Positions 49,489-60,665 of a DNA stretch of 64,000 nucleotides are shown in pieces (positions within the stretch are counted from its first letter, which is position 1; the number at the start of each line of letters is the position of its first letter). A model generated the notes under the pieces. It saw nothing but the letters and a program-made list of their open reading frames with translations. It did no database searches and had not been told where the DNA came from. The position numbers and the translations under genes are program-made. Source of the stretch: Zanthoxylum bungeanum (lineage: Eukaryota > Streptophyta > Magnoliopsida > Sapindales > Rutaceae); contig SKCR01031836.1 in the NCBI GenBank assembly GCA_019454045.1, forward strand, positions 100,456 through 164,455, given 5' to 3'.

Positions 49489-49660
49489 CAGCACAGTTCG
49501 GGAACAAAGCCCATATTCGGTGGTTTGGGAATAAAGCACAGGGGTCGAAGCACCTCGCCAACATTATCAGCACAGTTTGGGAACAAAGCCCACATTCGGT
49601 GGTTCGGGAACAAAGCCCAGGGGTCGAAGCACCTTGCCACCATATCAGTTCAGTTCGGTA
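49489..49660 (+). repeat. Two units of an about 78-bp repeat
   Basis: CAGTTCGGGAACAAAGCCCA opens the first unit, and a near-identical copy follows at about 49568. Further degraded pieces (GTCGCAGCATC-type) run to 49730. Separate in sequence from the 43-bp unit, though both hold GGGTCGA. Confidence 0.8.
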
Positions 49661-49842
49661 GTGATTCCTAGAGATCGCAGCATCTTGCAGGGATGAACCT
49701 TGGGGTCGCAGTACCTCACCACCAAATCAACTCAGTTCAAAGCAACAAGCAAGTCAAGCGGCAGCTGGCGAGCCAGGTAAGTGAAAATGCATTGCATAAC
49801 TTTGATAGGATTATCATTGTCACACACTGCACAAGTCCCATC

Positions 49843-49853
49843 AAAGTAGGGGC
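49843..49853 (+). other. Polypurine tract of element D
   Basis: AAAGTAGGGGC, 3 bases before the 3' LTR start (TGTAGG at 49857). Confidence 0.7.
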
Positions 49854-49856
49854 GAC

Positions 49857-51926
49857 TGTAGGCACTGTATTTTTGCATATAAGTCCCGATGATGAACCTC
49901 ATATGGAGGCACTACTCTTTAAGTTGCGGAAGTCGCGGGAAACAGACGTCGGAAGGGAGAAGTCAGAAATCAATACCTTGTTGGATTTAATTCGTTTGCT
50001 TTGCTTCGGGTTTGCTCGTTGGACCTCTGTTTTAAAATTTACACTCGGCCCAAACCTACATCAAGCCACACACCCAAGCCCAAACACCACCAAGCCCAGC
50101 AAAAGAACCCAAACACACGCCCAAAATGACCAACCACACGCCCATCTCCTCCAAAATAACAAATCCACACATTAAACACATGTTGAAATCTAATCAAATC
50201 ACCTTCCCAAATTAAAAGAATCAAATTAAATCACCTTCCCGAATTAAAAGAATCAAATTAAATCACCTTCCCGAATTAAAAGAATAAAATCAAATCTCAT
50301 AAATCACATTCCTAATTAAATTAAATCACATGCCTAAACTAAATCAAATCAAATCAAATCAAATCAAATTACCTTCCTAAATTGAAGAGATCGTTTCCTT
50401 ATGACACACAAAATAAATATTCCCCCATAATTACACAATCTCTGTTTTCCTACCCGTATAAGGTAAACCCCAACCCTCTCCTATAAAAAGAAGCATAAAC
50501 CCAACCTTAGAACCCCTAACACATTCACGCAAAAAGCAGCCGTGAACACACTGCACTAAAATCCCTCTCCATTGACGCCAAACTACACCCAACAAATAGC
50601 CCTACATTGCCGCATAAACCCAACCAGAAACTGTCCCCTATTACCGCAAATCCCAGCCAGAAAACAGTCCTTAAATTCACGCCCAAACTGTCCCCTGCAA
50701 CCACCGAAAACTGCACTGAAAAATAGCCCTGCAAATACCGAAAACTGCACTGAAAATCAGCCCCCTATTCACCGCACAAACAACCCCAAAACACCCCATA
50801 TTCACCGCAAAACAGTCCCCAAACTGCACCCTTAAACCATAAAAAAACTACACTCCAAAACACCTCTTAAATCAAAAAAACTAGACTCTAAAATACCCAT
50901 TCATCACCAAAAAAAATGCACTTCAAAACAGTAGCAAAAACAGCAAAAACAGCAAAAACAACAGCATAAACAGCAGAAAAACAGCCCAAAATAGCGAGGC
51001 AACGAAGGAAAACAACGAACTACGAAACGGAAAAGTTGCGGAACATCAACCCTTCCGACAACCGCGAAACGCACTTCCAATAGGCGACTTAAGAGGTTAG
51101 ACCTGAGGGCACCCTTTTATCTATTCCCATTCTTTTTTTTATTATTTATTAGTAATTCTTTACATGTGAATTTTTGATTTATATATGTTGTGGCCATGGG
51201 ATGAGTGATTTTGTGCTATATCTCGTGGTATATCAGATGGAAACCTGGAAATAAATTCCGTAGCCGAATCCGAATAGACGGTAGTGCGGTCTGAACTCAG
51301 GATACAATTCCACGTACCACTTGAGAAATGCACATATTTCGTTCATCTAATCTTGTGTTTATTCGTTATTTATTAGAAATAGTATATTACTTTTATACAT
51401 GATGTAGTGTTTAGTAAGTTATTTTTATGCATGAGTTAGTTGTTTAGCATATTATTTCCAAGCATGACTTAGTTATTTCTTTCATGTTAGGAACTTAATT
51501 ATATCTCCGCTATGATTATGTTTAGATTATTATTCATTTATATCGCCATGTTTATCGATTTAATGCGTTCATGAGATTGTGTGCTTGCCGTTATTTCGAC
51601 TTACTTTTATGCATGCAAACTTAGATATAGGTTTTACTTTTATGTATGCAAATTTAGACATAGGTTATTCTTGCGTATGTATGTTGTGTAGACTTGGTTA
51701 GATTATTACCCAAATCCTTTCATTACAAGTTGCATAAGTAAGGGACCATTCCGAACCCAACGGTTTGAGGTCTTCTTTTGTTAGGGGTGAGTGCGGCCTT
51801 AAATCATTTCCCAGTTCACACTGGGTGGCGACTCCATTATTCTCCGGTTTAGTCCTCCACAGGCTACTCCGTACTTCCGACTAGGCCGCGAGCCTAGAAC
51901 AGCGTCGTCAAGTTATGTGTCCTACA
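49857..51926 (+). mobile_element. Element D 3' LTR
   Basis: 2070 bp, TGTAGGCACTG to TCCTACA, partner of 15623-17653. Visible differences are mostly single-base changes plus small indels in the AAATC and 30-bp repeats. GTCTC at 51927-51931 is the right target-site duplication. Confidence 0.95.
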
Positions 51927-53639
51927 GTCTCCTTATCACCTTTGTATGATACTTTAAGTGCTAGCTTTGGAAGAAAATGCAACAAAATCTTCCTATTCTC
52001 CTTTGTGACTCTCGGTAAAATGAAAGCAAAAGGGAGGGAGTGAGGCTCGGCTTTGGAGAGGAAAAGAGAGTGAAAATTTGCTAAGTCAAAAATGATTTTC
52101 AAAAATCAAAGACATATACCAAACCTTAGTTAGTAAAATGTCTTTCACTTTTCAAGATTGTGTAAGAAACAAGTTACCATCAAATCTACACGAACTTCCT
52201 TCACCATAAAGGTAAATGATTGACTTGTGATGTGACTTATGGGCCCCACTTTAATTCAAAATCTGAGTGGGCCCGCAAACACATTCCGGGCTCGGGTTCG
52301 TTAATTCCGAATTAACGAATTTTCTATTGCGACTTAATTAAATAATTATGCCTAGCAAAATTACTATTAAAGTCGCTCGCGAATTAATTCTAAATTAATT
52401 TGTTCGCCCGAATTAAAATCCAATTTTAATTCTGTTATGAAATCTAATTTCATTTAATTTATCGAATATATTATTTAATCGATTAATTCCGAATTAATCG
52501 TTCTCTCTCTTCTATTTGAATTTTATCCAAGATAAATTCTTGACGTAATTAATCCTAGATTAATTTTTTCTATCTTTTAATTAATCCCAGATTAATTATA
52601 TTCGAGTCATACGTCATCGGTGAATCTTCGGGAAGCGACCCATGAGATCCCTGGATATGTTGGTAGTAAATCTGGTCGTCGGACTATTCGAACACGTGCG
52701 TACCTGGTACCACATTCTTACCGATTTATGAGACATGTTTGGCTCTAGCAAAGCGCCATGCCTACCCAATTCTCCAGAAATATTCTTTAAGGAATATATA
52801 ATCTATAACAAGTGTAGTATACATAGTATTGCGTATTGCGATCCATTATCAGATTTCAAATGCAAGGCCTGAGGCTGGAATAGTGTCTGCCCCGTACGAA
52901 GCATATATCGGATCACAAGCAACTTGTCTCTATAATCGGATAATCATGACCTTGTCATATTATCCCGATAGTTGCAACATAATCGAGAACCAGTTTTGTA
53001 TCCCCGCGTGATCATCATCTCCATATGACTGAAGTGATGCTTTCGTCTTGACATCACACCCAATACACTATGATTCTCAATAAACCCAGAAGAGGCATAC
53101 ACAGAACCTGTTAAAGTCTCGGACGACCAAAACCAAAGCGTATTGATTTTCGCAAGTATTAGCGATGGAAGTCTCAGGTTAAGACCAAATACACCTACCC
53201 TGAAACGGATTCCCATAGACACATAGTCATACTACCAATGGGATTCCGAGGGGTCTATCCAGAGTGAAGCTGTTTCTGTACCATCTTCAAACACAACCTC
53301 CTATCACACTTGCATAAGCATCCAATACTTAAATATATGAGTACTATGATGTTACGCTTCCATAACACGCACAAGTGAATACTAGTCTATTCCACATTAT
53401 CGATGTCCAGTCTCGATAATATTACGACTAGGGATATTTAATGATTAAACCTTTGTGGATTGATATTGTCTCATATCTTATAATTCGGAACTAATCATAA
53501 GGACTTTTATCATTTATATATACAAGTAATCTAATTACAAAATGATAAAATAGCAATTTCCATTGTCACATAGTTAATTTGTACAAAAACCACAATGTCT
53601 TTTACAAATATTGACGCTATGGGTCAGAATTGTCCAACA
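51927..53639 (-). mobile_element. Element C 5' LTR, outer part
   Basis: Continues the C LTR after D and ends GTCCAACA at 53639. It aligns with 7505-9240 of the 3' LTR. The hairpin array is at 52296-52598. B LTR sequence resumes at 53640. Confidence 0.94.
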
Positions 53640-54289
53640 CACATATGGGCCGACGAATCCTACCTTAATACACACTTGATTAATGAGTCATCAGTCCATA
53701 CCCAACAAAAATATAGCGGTCAAACCATGAAAGGTCTCTGACATAGATGGCATCAAAGTGTGGAGGATCACACATAAAATCAATATTATCTTATATTCAA
53801 AGGATCACATATGCTACTCGACTCGAGGTGATTCTTATTGACGGTGGTGTGCACTTCCAACTATAAGGAATCACATGTGAGTCATTTGGTATTCGCTCCA
53901 ACTAATACCCACATGTCTATACGAGTTTCCCTTGCTCATGGTACATTGGGTTAAACCATTGGAACTCCAATTCCAATATACAACATATGCCACTCCTCTA
54001 GGTTATAGGAATTCGATCTTATAACAAAACCAACGATTAGAAATATTTACTTTAAGAATAGTTTATAATAGTAATACTATCCCAGTGTCAGACTACGCAG
54101 TATCCAATATTATAACATGACTATTCTAAGGTCGATGTCATTCTCAGTATATTTGTATATAAATTTAATATGTATAATGACATTACCACTAACAAGGTTG
54201 AAATGAAAATATAGTTATTTTATTAATAAATAATAAAATATAATATACAATATATTTTCGGATTGATGCTCCAAGCACAAACTCCAACA
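53640..54289 (-). mobile_element. Element B 5' LTR, outer part
   Basis: Starts with CACATATGGGCC, completing the motif GGTACACATATGGG split at 7293. Its minus-strand reading (reverse of about 53960 to 53656) matches element A positions 2215-2506. The outer edge at 54284-54289 reads CCAACA, that is TGTTGG on the minus strand, the proper inverse of the other LTR end. Beyond 54289 lies unrelated older sequence, so this is the outer border of the whole nest on the right. Confidence 0.8.
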
Positions 54290-54290
54290 G

Positions 54291-54527
54291 TTAGGTCATA
54301 CTAGATGAAATCCGTACACAAATAGTATATCTTCCAGCTGCATCAATAACCGCAGGTCGGCGTAAAACACTTCGAGTTTCGTCTATAGGTGAATAGACAT
54401 CCCGAAAGGAATTACGGTATGACACAATCGTAAGAGATGTACCAACCCAATCATATATATTTGAATTATGTATGATTATGATTATGTAAGAATAATATTT
54501 AAATAAATTTTCATTAACAAACTTCAA
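54291..54527 (-). CDS. Unrecognised 78-codon frame next to Ulp1 relic
   Basis: An open frame on the same strand just downstream of the Ulp1-like domain. Its second half (WVGTSLTIVSYRNSFRDVY, then DETRSVLRRPAVIDAAGRYT) has protein-like composition; its start is Ile/Tyr-rich and may be non-coding. I do not recognise the family. It could be the last exon of the DUF1985/Ulp1 gene or part of another gene cut by element B, whose LTR begins 2 bases after the stop. Confidence 0.3.
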   Translation of the reverse strand: MKFVNENLFKYYSYIIIIIHNSNIYDWVGTSLTIVSYRNSFRDVYSPIDETRSVLRRPAVIDAAGRYTICVRISSSMT

Positions 54528-54529
54528 AT

Positions 54530-55150
54530 ATCATCGCGTACTGTTTTCAAATTATAATGTCGCCCAAAAATATATCTGCAATAATCTTGTTCCTACAGAA
54601 TGAGGCATGACTAAAATCAAATTTATATAATTTAGACAACATAAAATAACTATTGTACATAAGCATGAAAATGCCACAATCGCCAATCCCAGAATCTTGC
54701 TGCGGCATCCCATGTACTCATGAAAATTTCCATGACGTATTATTTTTTAGCTCTGGCCTATCAGTATAAAATCCGACAAACTCTAACTAGTGTTGAAGAA
54801 AATACTGAAGAGGCACTATCATATTTAGAAACCCTTTGACCTCATTAAGATTCATGTACGGATCCACTGTCTGAATCTGCTTTCTTTTTAGGCCAATTTA
54901 TGCACAGACCCAATGATTATTATTGAGATTGACTGGAATGAAAACCTATAATCAATAACGGAAAAACCTGTAATTAATAACGAAACAATAAGAAAAAGTA
55001 TATTCATTTTAATCAATAAAGATATGATAAGGTCACTCACATTATTGACATCCTTCCAAGGTTTGGATAACGTATTAAATTTCGAGTCATGATTGTAATT
55101 TATAAGTGTCTCATTGTACTATATTTTATCATTGTCACCACCTGACATCT
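54530..55150 (-). pseudogene. Ulp1-like C48 cysteine protease domain
   Basis: Domain related to SUMO-specific proteases, here of the plant transposon-associated type. One exon (about 55150-55045) reads GFLNTIWEMSGGDND ... NTLSKPWKDVNN and ends at a GTGAGT donor. After a short intron the next exon (from 54946) reads VFIPVNLNNNHWVCA, with catalytic His in NNHW, then TVDPYM (Asp) and MPQQDSGIGDCGIFM, holding the oxyanion Gln and catalytic Cys (about 54690). The triad is thus complete, but stops TAA, TAG and TGA interrupt the exon at about 54900, 54790 and 54730, and another the first exon. A relic, not a working protease. Confidence 0.85.
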
Positions 55151-55559
55151 CCCATATAGTATTCAAGAACCCACTAAAATATAAATATAAAAATAAGTCA
55201 ATATATATAACTATGTTCAAATAACTATCATTAAATAAGGTTACAAAAAATATAACTTACAAAAAACCACGTATCCGTGTGCGTAACTCTTTGCCTCAGT
55301 GCATTGGATTATCTGAGATATCGTCTACTAAGCAAGTGTAGGTACTCATTTATATGCTACGATATATAATAAAATGAAATTTTAATTTAACAGGCATGAC
55401 AATTATAATCAAATATTTATAATGGTTCCATACCTCATTTTCTAGCCATCCATATTCTTCTCACCTAATATTACCTTGTAGAATGATGGAACAAAATTCA
55501 TTGGTCGGCTGACATCAATCACACCCGCCATCCACTAATTTAACTCTATTATTAATTGT

Positions 55560-55945
55560 CGGTCATCAATACCTCTCATTGGTTTAACGTCAACTTTTGT
55601 GCTCTCATCGACAATGTAATTCCCATTATAATCAAATCTAGGCCTCCTAATTCTCAGAAGAACAAGAATGGACTACTAACAAGTATGGACTTCTTTAGCT
55701 GCCTCCCAAACATACCACGACCTTTCGGTCGATTTGTTAGAATGTGTACGCCTTCTAAACAAGTCACTGGACTAATTAGTGTTTCTTTAGGCTTAATTAT
55801 TGGTGTTTATTTTGGCCTCACTACTAGTGTTGTTTCAACGAGCCTCGCTGTTGGTGTTTCTTCAGGCTTAATTGTTGGTGTTTCTTTTGGCCTCATTGCT
55901 AGTGTTGTTTCATCGGGCCTTACTCTTGGTGTTGTCCATGCATGA
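55560..55945 (-). pseudogene. Thr/Pro-rich repeat linker of the DUF1985-Ulp1 gene
   Basis: On the minus strand one frame gives repeats of the type RPDETTLAMRPKETPTIKPEE, two units of about 66 bp, followed by NRPKGRGMFGRQLKKSILVSSPF. Low-complexity linkers with a basic KR..SPF-like end are common between DUF1985 and the protease domain in this gene family. It has one stop inside the repeat and one after SSPF. The plus-strand frame over the same bases looks like a hydrophobic repeat and is probably a shadow. Confidence 0.55.
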
Positions 55946-56033
55946 TCCTACATACAATCACAGATCATGTCAGTAAATAGTCACATAACATACAAGTAAA
56001 CAACTATTTAGTGTTTTTACTTCATATGGTGAC

Positions 56034-58280
56034 TGTAGGCACTGCATTTTTGCATGTAAGTCCCGATGATGAGCCTCGAACGGAGACACTACCTTTTAAG
56101 TTGTGGAAGTCACGAGAAACAGACGTCGGAAGGGAAAGGTCAAGAATTGACATTCTGTTGGACTTGATTCGCTTGTTTAGCTTCGGGTTTGCTCGTCAAA
56201 CCTCCGTTTCAAAAGCACCTTTGACCCAAAACCCCCGCAAATCAAGCCCACTCCCTTAGACATCAAAGCCCACGCCCAAAGCCCATGAAACCAAATCAAA
56301 ACACACACCAAGCCCACCTAAACCAAAGCCCACGCCCTTTGCTCATTTACCTCCCCACTAACTATTCAAACAACCAAGTTAACTCACCTAAAGCCTACCC
56401 CACACTCATTAACACCAAAGCCATTTTTTCCAAGCCATTTAATAACCTCCCCTCACCAAGTCAAGCATAACTCTACACCATTAATCCTTGCAACCCCACA
56501 CACATGACTTAGCCTACCCTTTTCCATTTTTTTCAACAAAGCAAGCCTCCCCATTAATAACCTTTCAACATCATTGGCCTACCCAATTAATGCACCTCCC
56601 TTTGCCTATTTAAAGAGCCCTTAGTTCACCATTCTTCCCCGAGCATCTTCATAGCACATACATAGCACAAATATATCACAAAGACACCTCTCCTCTCAAG
56701 CTTTCTTACGCCAACATTACCCTGAAGATCAGCCCTCATCCCTTACGCCCACTGCCTCTGAAACAGCTCCTCACTCACACACCAAACTGACCTTGAACAA
56801 GCCACCTAGCACGCCCACTGCAGCCACCTAGCACGCCCACTGCAGCCCCCACTTCACGCCCACTATAGCCACTGAAACCAGCCACCTAGCACGCCCATTA
56901 TAGCTACAAGAACCAGCCCCACTTCACGCAAAAACACTCAGCAACCAACTACCCTTCACGCCACAAACACACCCCAATCAACGCCATAGCCTTTATTCTT
57001 CACGCCACTGCCCCTTTGACGCATCAACCAACAGCCCTTCACGCACTAATAAACCCACTGAAAACAACACCAAGTCATCCCCAAAACTGCACCAAATATT
57101 GCCCTTCGTTCCCCCTCCAAACTGCCGACAGCTCACTGCCCCTTGATTCACGCACAAAAGACCTCTCACTGCAGTCCCCTTATTCACGCTCAGACCTCTC
57201 AATGCAGCCCCTTTGTTCACGTCACCAGCCACCTGCATTGCACGCCCAGAAAAACCACCGAAACTGCCCAGTTCTGCACCCAAAAACCACTGAAAATCTG
57301 CCCAGTTCTGCACCCAAAACACCACCAAAAACTGCACTTTAAAACCACCGCAAAACAGTGAAAACAGCAGCAAAAACAGCGAAGGAAAATGTTGAACCAG
57401 TGAACCGGAGGAGTTGCGGAGCATCAACCCTTCCGACGGCCGTGTAACGCACTTCCAAGAGACGACAAAAGAGGTTAGACCTGAGGGTACCTTCTTTATT
57501 TATTATCCTTTATTTTTATTTATTTTAGTACTTTATTTCATATGAGTATTGTGGATTGGTGCATGATGTGATTTCCGGATGAACGGAATATGTATTTTCT
57601 CTTGTGGTATATCGGATGGAAACTCGGACATAAATTCCGTAGCCGAATCCGAATGGACGGTAGTGCGGTTTGTACTCGGGATACAATGTCACGTACCACT
57701 TGAGAGATACACGTATTTCGTTTCATCCAAACTTGTGTTTAAAGCATGATTTAGTCTAGTAGATTATTTAGCATGATTTAGTCTAGTATGCCATTTATTT
57801 TGAGTATGATTATGTTATTTCTTTATGCATGAGTTAGTTATTTTCTTTCGCAATAGGAGTTTAATTTACGTTTGTTTTTAAGTAATTATTTATATATTCT
57901 TGGTATTTGATGATCCAACATGCTTATTGTGTGATATTGTATGTTTGTCGTTATGAGAATTTACTTTTAAATCATACAAACTTACATTTAGGCTGTATAT
58001 GAACTTAGATGTAGATTACTTTTGCAAATGTATGTTGTGTAGACTTGATTAAATTATTGCACAAATCCGTTTATTACAAGTGCCATAAGTAAGGGACCAT
58101 TCCGAACCCAACTGTTTGAGGTATTCCCTTGCGAGGGGTGAGTGCGGCCTTAAATCATTTTCCCGGTTCACACCGGGTGGCGACTCCATTTTATTTCTCT
58201 GGTTTAGTCCCCCGCGGCTACTCCGTACTCCCAACCGGGCCGCGAGCCCGGAACAGCATCGCCGATTTCTGTGTTCTACA
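56034..58280 (+). mobile_element. Solo LTR F (gypsy, D family)
   Basis: 2247 bp, starting TGTAGGCACTGC and ending TGTTCTACA, related along its length to the D LTR but clearly more diverged in 56220-57400. Flanked by GTGAC at 56029-56033 and 58281-58285. No internal sequence. It splits the DUF1985-Ulp1 gene, probably within an intron. Confidence 0.95.
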
Positions 58281-58339
58281 GTGACCGAAAATAAGAATGT
58301 GTAAATGACAGATTATATGTATTTATAAAGGTCATGACA

Positions 58340-58690
58340 CTTTACCTAAAACGTTTTTGCTCAACCATCTCTGCTTCCATTTTAACCTGCATAGATTACC
58401 TAAAATCCTCATATTGTTTTGAAATTTCAATAACGGATAAGCGAACGGAAGATATTTCAAGATCAATGTTATCCAATCTCTTCCTAATATAATGCATACG
58501 CCATTTTGTCTGTAGCTGCAGATGAAAAAAATTAATTATTATAGTTGACAGATTGTTTATAATTAACTTATATTTCTTATTTCCTTCATAATATTACCTC
58601 ATCCTTATCATTATGGTTATCACCTTCCGGTACATTTTCATGATTTTCATCAATGACATCATCGCTAAAATGTCTGTCACTTCTGATAAG
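58340..58690 (-). pseudogene. Middle exons of DUF1985-Ulp1 gene (acidic and coiled)
   Basis: Two likely exons. The first (about 58690-58605) reads SDRHFSDDVIDENHENVPEG and further Asp/Asn-rich residues before a GTAATA donor. After an intron ending TCATCTGCAG, the second (about 58525-58345) reads TKWRMHYIRKRLDNIDLEIS, continues with VIEISKQYEDF, has one stop, then VKMEAEMVEQKRF, ending at GTAAAG. The second looks like a short coiled coil. Position between DUF1985 and the protease fits the family. Confidence 0.55.
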
Positions 58691-58759
58691 TCAATCAAAC
58701 TAAAAAAATTAAATAATTAACATTTAATTAATTTTCATATAATACACCATGATATTAAA

Positions 58760-59968
58760 AAAAATAGTACCGCCAGTTTTACCCATTGGGAGACATAGGT
58801 ACTATAAGGTCGCACATATGTCCAATACAGAGTAGTTTTCTCATATTTTGTGGGTCTCAATACTTATTTAGTATATAACTATAATATAATTTAGAAAAAC
58901 AATTACAAAAATTTAACGCTAACTAATTGTATGTAAATTAATACCTCATCATCAGGTCTATTAAGTAAACCCATTATAGCTATATTTGTTGGTTGCCCAC
59001 GCAGCGTCCACCTTCTGATGCAGGGATAAAGACGGTCATCTTTGATTGCATATTTTGAAGTCACAATTCCAATAGCTTCAAATATCCACGGCTATATGCA
59101 ATGACATTAGAAAACAAAACTCAAGCATAATTTGTCCGAATAGATAAATTATCTACATAGTAATATTTCCTGGAATCCAAGACAGAAGCCATAAAAATTA
59201 TATTTTTTCCTTCATGTGTATCTTTTCCTTCATGCGCTCTAATTTGTATTTATTTGCTTTACGTACTACAACTTTTTTTGGTTGGTCACAAACAATATCC
59301 CATGTCAAGGTACATTATGCAATATTATTGAAGTAATCTAAATCTTCCACCGCTTCGATAAATTCTATTTGTACCTGTCTTTCCACAGGAAGTGCAAACA
59401 AAACTCGATCAGTAAAGTAATTCAAAGTTATCTTCAGTGGATTAGAGTTTGGAATCTTTGTGAAATCAAACTGGTGGAACTTTGTGTGTAGGTCAATAAG
59501 TCTTCCATACATTACATCGGTAAAGTAGTTGTCCCGTATGTCGAACGTATCATAATCAATCTAAATGGAAGAGCCACTTCGAAGACCTGTGACCAGGCAC
59601 CATTCCCCAATGGATAGCCTTATTAGTTTCCTACCGATATGAAATCATAATTGAGATCCCATCTCACTTTTCGTTTTCATAAGAAGTTTAAGCAAAATGT
59701 TGTGCAATATTATTCCTTTGAAATATGTATCAATTTCCAAGAAATGTCAGAAGATGGATTTTTTGAACTCTTCTAATTGTAGAGTAGTCAATTTTGGATT
59801 TATTGCTTCCACGACTCGTTTGTTACAAGTAACATTGGTCGCTCGTCCTCGAAATTGATCAGAATCTGATATCCTTAAATCCCATGGGTTGGAACTACTT
59901 GTGTCCATACCTAGAAACAACATTAAAAAAGACATTATTCTCATGCCAAAAAACCATCGTACTGACAT
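58760..59968 (-). pseudogene. DUF1985 domain, N-terminal part of the gene
   Basis: DUF1985 is a plant-specific domain found with Ulp1-like proteases in Mutator-like transposons and derived genes; its function is unknown. Minus-strand order: LTTLQLEEFKKSIF, HFLEIDTYFKGIILHNILL, FHIGRKLIRLSIGEWCLVTG (59660-59600), NYFTDVMYGRLIDLHTKFHQ, PLKITLNYFTDRVLFALPVE, QIEFIEAVEDLDYFNNIA, YNFYGFCLGFQ (about 59190). An intron ends CATATAG, then PWIFEAIGIVTSKYAIKDDR and IRRWTLRGQPTNIAIMG (to about 58945). A further likely exon (58865-58770) has KYEKTTLYWTYVRPYSTYVS. Stops occur at about 59748, 59670, 59560 and 59325, with a frameshift near 59200. Confidence 0.85.
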
Positions 59969-59969
59969 A

Positions 59970-60190
59970 GGGCGTCTGCACGGATGCTGAATTACCTATG
60001 TGGGCGTCCATACGAACGACCCTGGCATCTCGGGCATCTGTGCCGACGCCCGCTAGATGTAGTGGGCGTCCGAGATATACAACGGGGGTCCGCGGATGCC
60101 CCTTGAATCTCGGACGCTTGTTGCATCTAACAGGCATCTCTGCGGATGCTTGAACAAGTAATGGGGAGTACGCAAGGATGCCCATTAAGT
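59970..60190. repeat. GC-rich imperfect repeats (GGACGCCC / GCATCCGCG words)
   Basis: In an otherwise AT-rich locus, about 220 bp repeat words such as GGCATCCGCGGA, GGACGCCCAC and GAGATGCC in both orientations. A minus-strand frame reads DARDARVVRMDAH. It may be a repetitive N-terminal exon of the DUF1985 gene or an expanded minisatellite in its first intron; the sequence does not decide. Confidence 0.55.
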
Positions 60191-60369
60191 TGAAGTCTTA
60201 TATAAATATTTTTACAAATACTTACTATGCGAATCTTATGAACACTATCTCCACACAAAATCTTTACACTTAAAATGACAAATACATTTAAAACACTCAC
60301 AATACAATCACAAAAAGGCACATTGCTAATATATTTGAATATTAAAATAATGTTAATTGGATTAGAATA

Positions 60370-60480
60370 CTCACCAAACTAAAAGATGAAACTTTTTCCA
60401 AATAACAACCAAATTGGTAACCCAAGCATTAAACCGCCTTCCATCGTCCCCTAAGTACTCTTTTTACCGGAATATTCAGA
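60370..60480 (-). other. Possible first exon upstream of DUF1985
   Basis: On the minus strand an ATG at 60444-60442 opens a short frame (MEGGLMLGLPIWLLFGKSF) ending at TAG, close to a GGTGAGT donor-like site at about 60372. It lies about 120 bp inside the putative Mutator-like end. Coding status is uncertain. Confidence 0.2.
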
Positions 60481-60554
60481 TCTTGTGTGAATATTTACAA
60501 GTTTGAGATATTAGGGTTTGAAGAGTGAAAATGGGGGAGATGAGAGATATTTGT

Positions 60555-60665
60555 ATTAAAGGTTAAAATGGTAGTTTAACTTAAATTTGATTATTAAATA
60601 TATTTTTGAAATTGATGATTATTTTTATAATAGATAAAACAAATGGGTTATTTTTATAAATTTCC
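60555..60665 (-). repeat. Candidate Mutator-like terminal inverted repeat
   Basis: Read on the minus strand from 60665 the sequence begins GGGAAATTTATAAAAATAAC, the style of start common at the ends of plant Mutator-like elements. It sits upstream of a minus-strand DUF1985-Ulp1 gene as expected if that gene was carried by such an element. The matching end would be left of the retrotransposon nest, outside the window, so it cannot be confirmed. No retrotransposon signature here. Confidence 0.35.

Larger units (their letters stand above)
47532..49842 (+). other. Element D 3' untranslated region
   Basis: 2.3 kb from the Pol stop to the polypurine tract, with no credible gene. It contains a 43-bp minisatellite in two blocks (47733-47905 and 48897-49488), a different pair of about 78-bp repeats (49489-49660), and an A/G-rich low-complexity tract (48329-48420). 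A unique block at about 48190-48740 also occurs, diverged, at 63200-63720. Tandem repeats in a long 3' UTR are characteristic of Tat/Ogre elements. Confidence 0.8.

Noticed and set aside
49048..49671. 207-codon plus-strand frame over the minisatellite
   Set aside because: It is a by-product of the 43-bp repeat; other frames on both strands over the array are also long. No start, domain or neighbour supports it.
55556..55945. Membrane protein on the plus strand (SVSLGLIIGVYFGLT repeats)
   Set aside because: It overlaps the repeat linker of the minus-strand gene; composition and periodicity come from the DNA repeat, and no flanking plus-strand exons were found.
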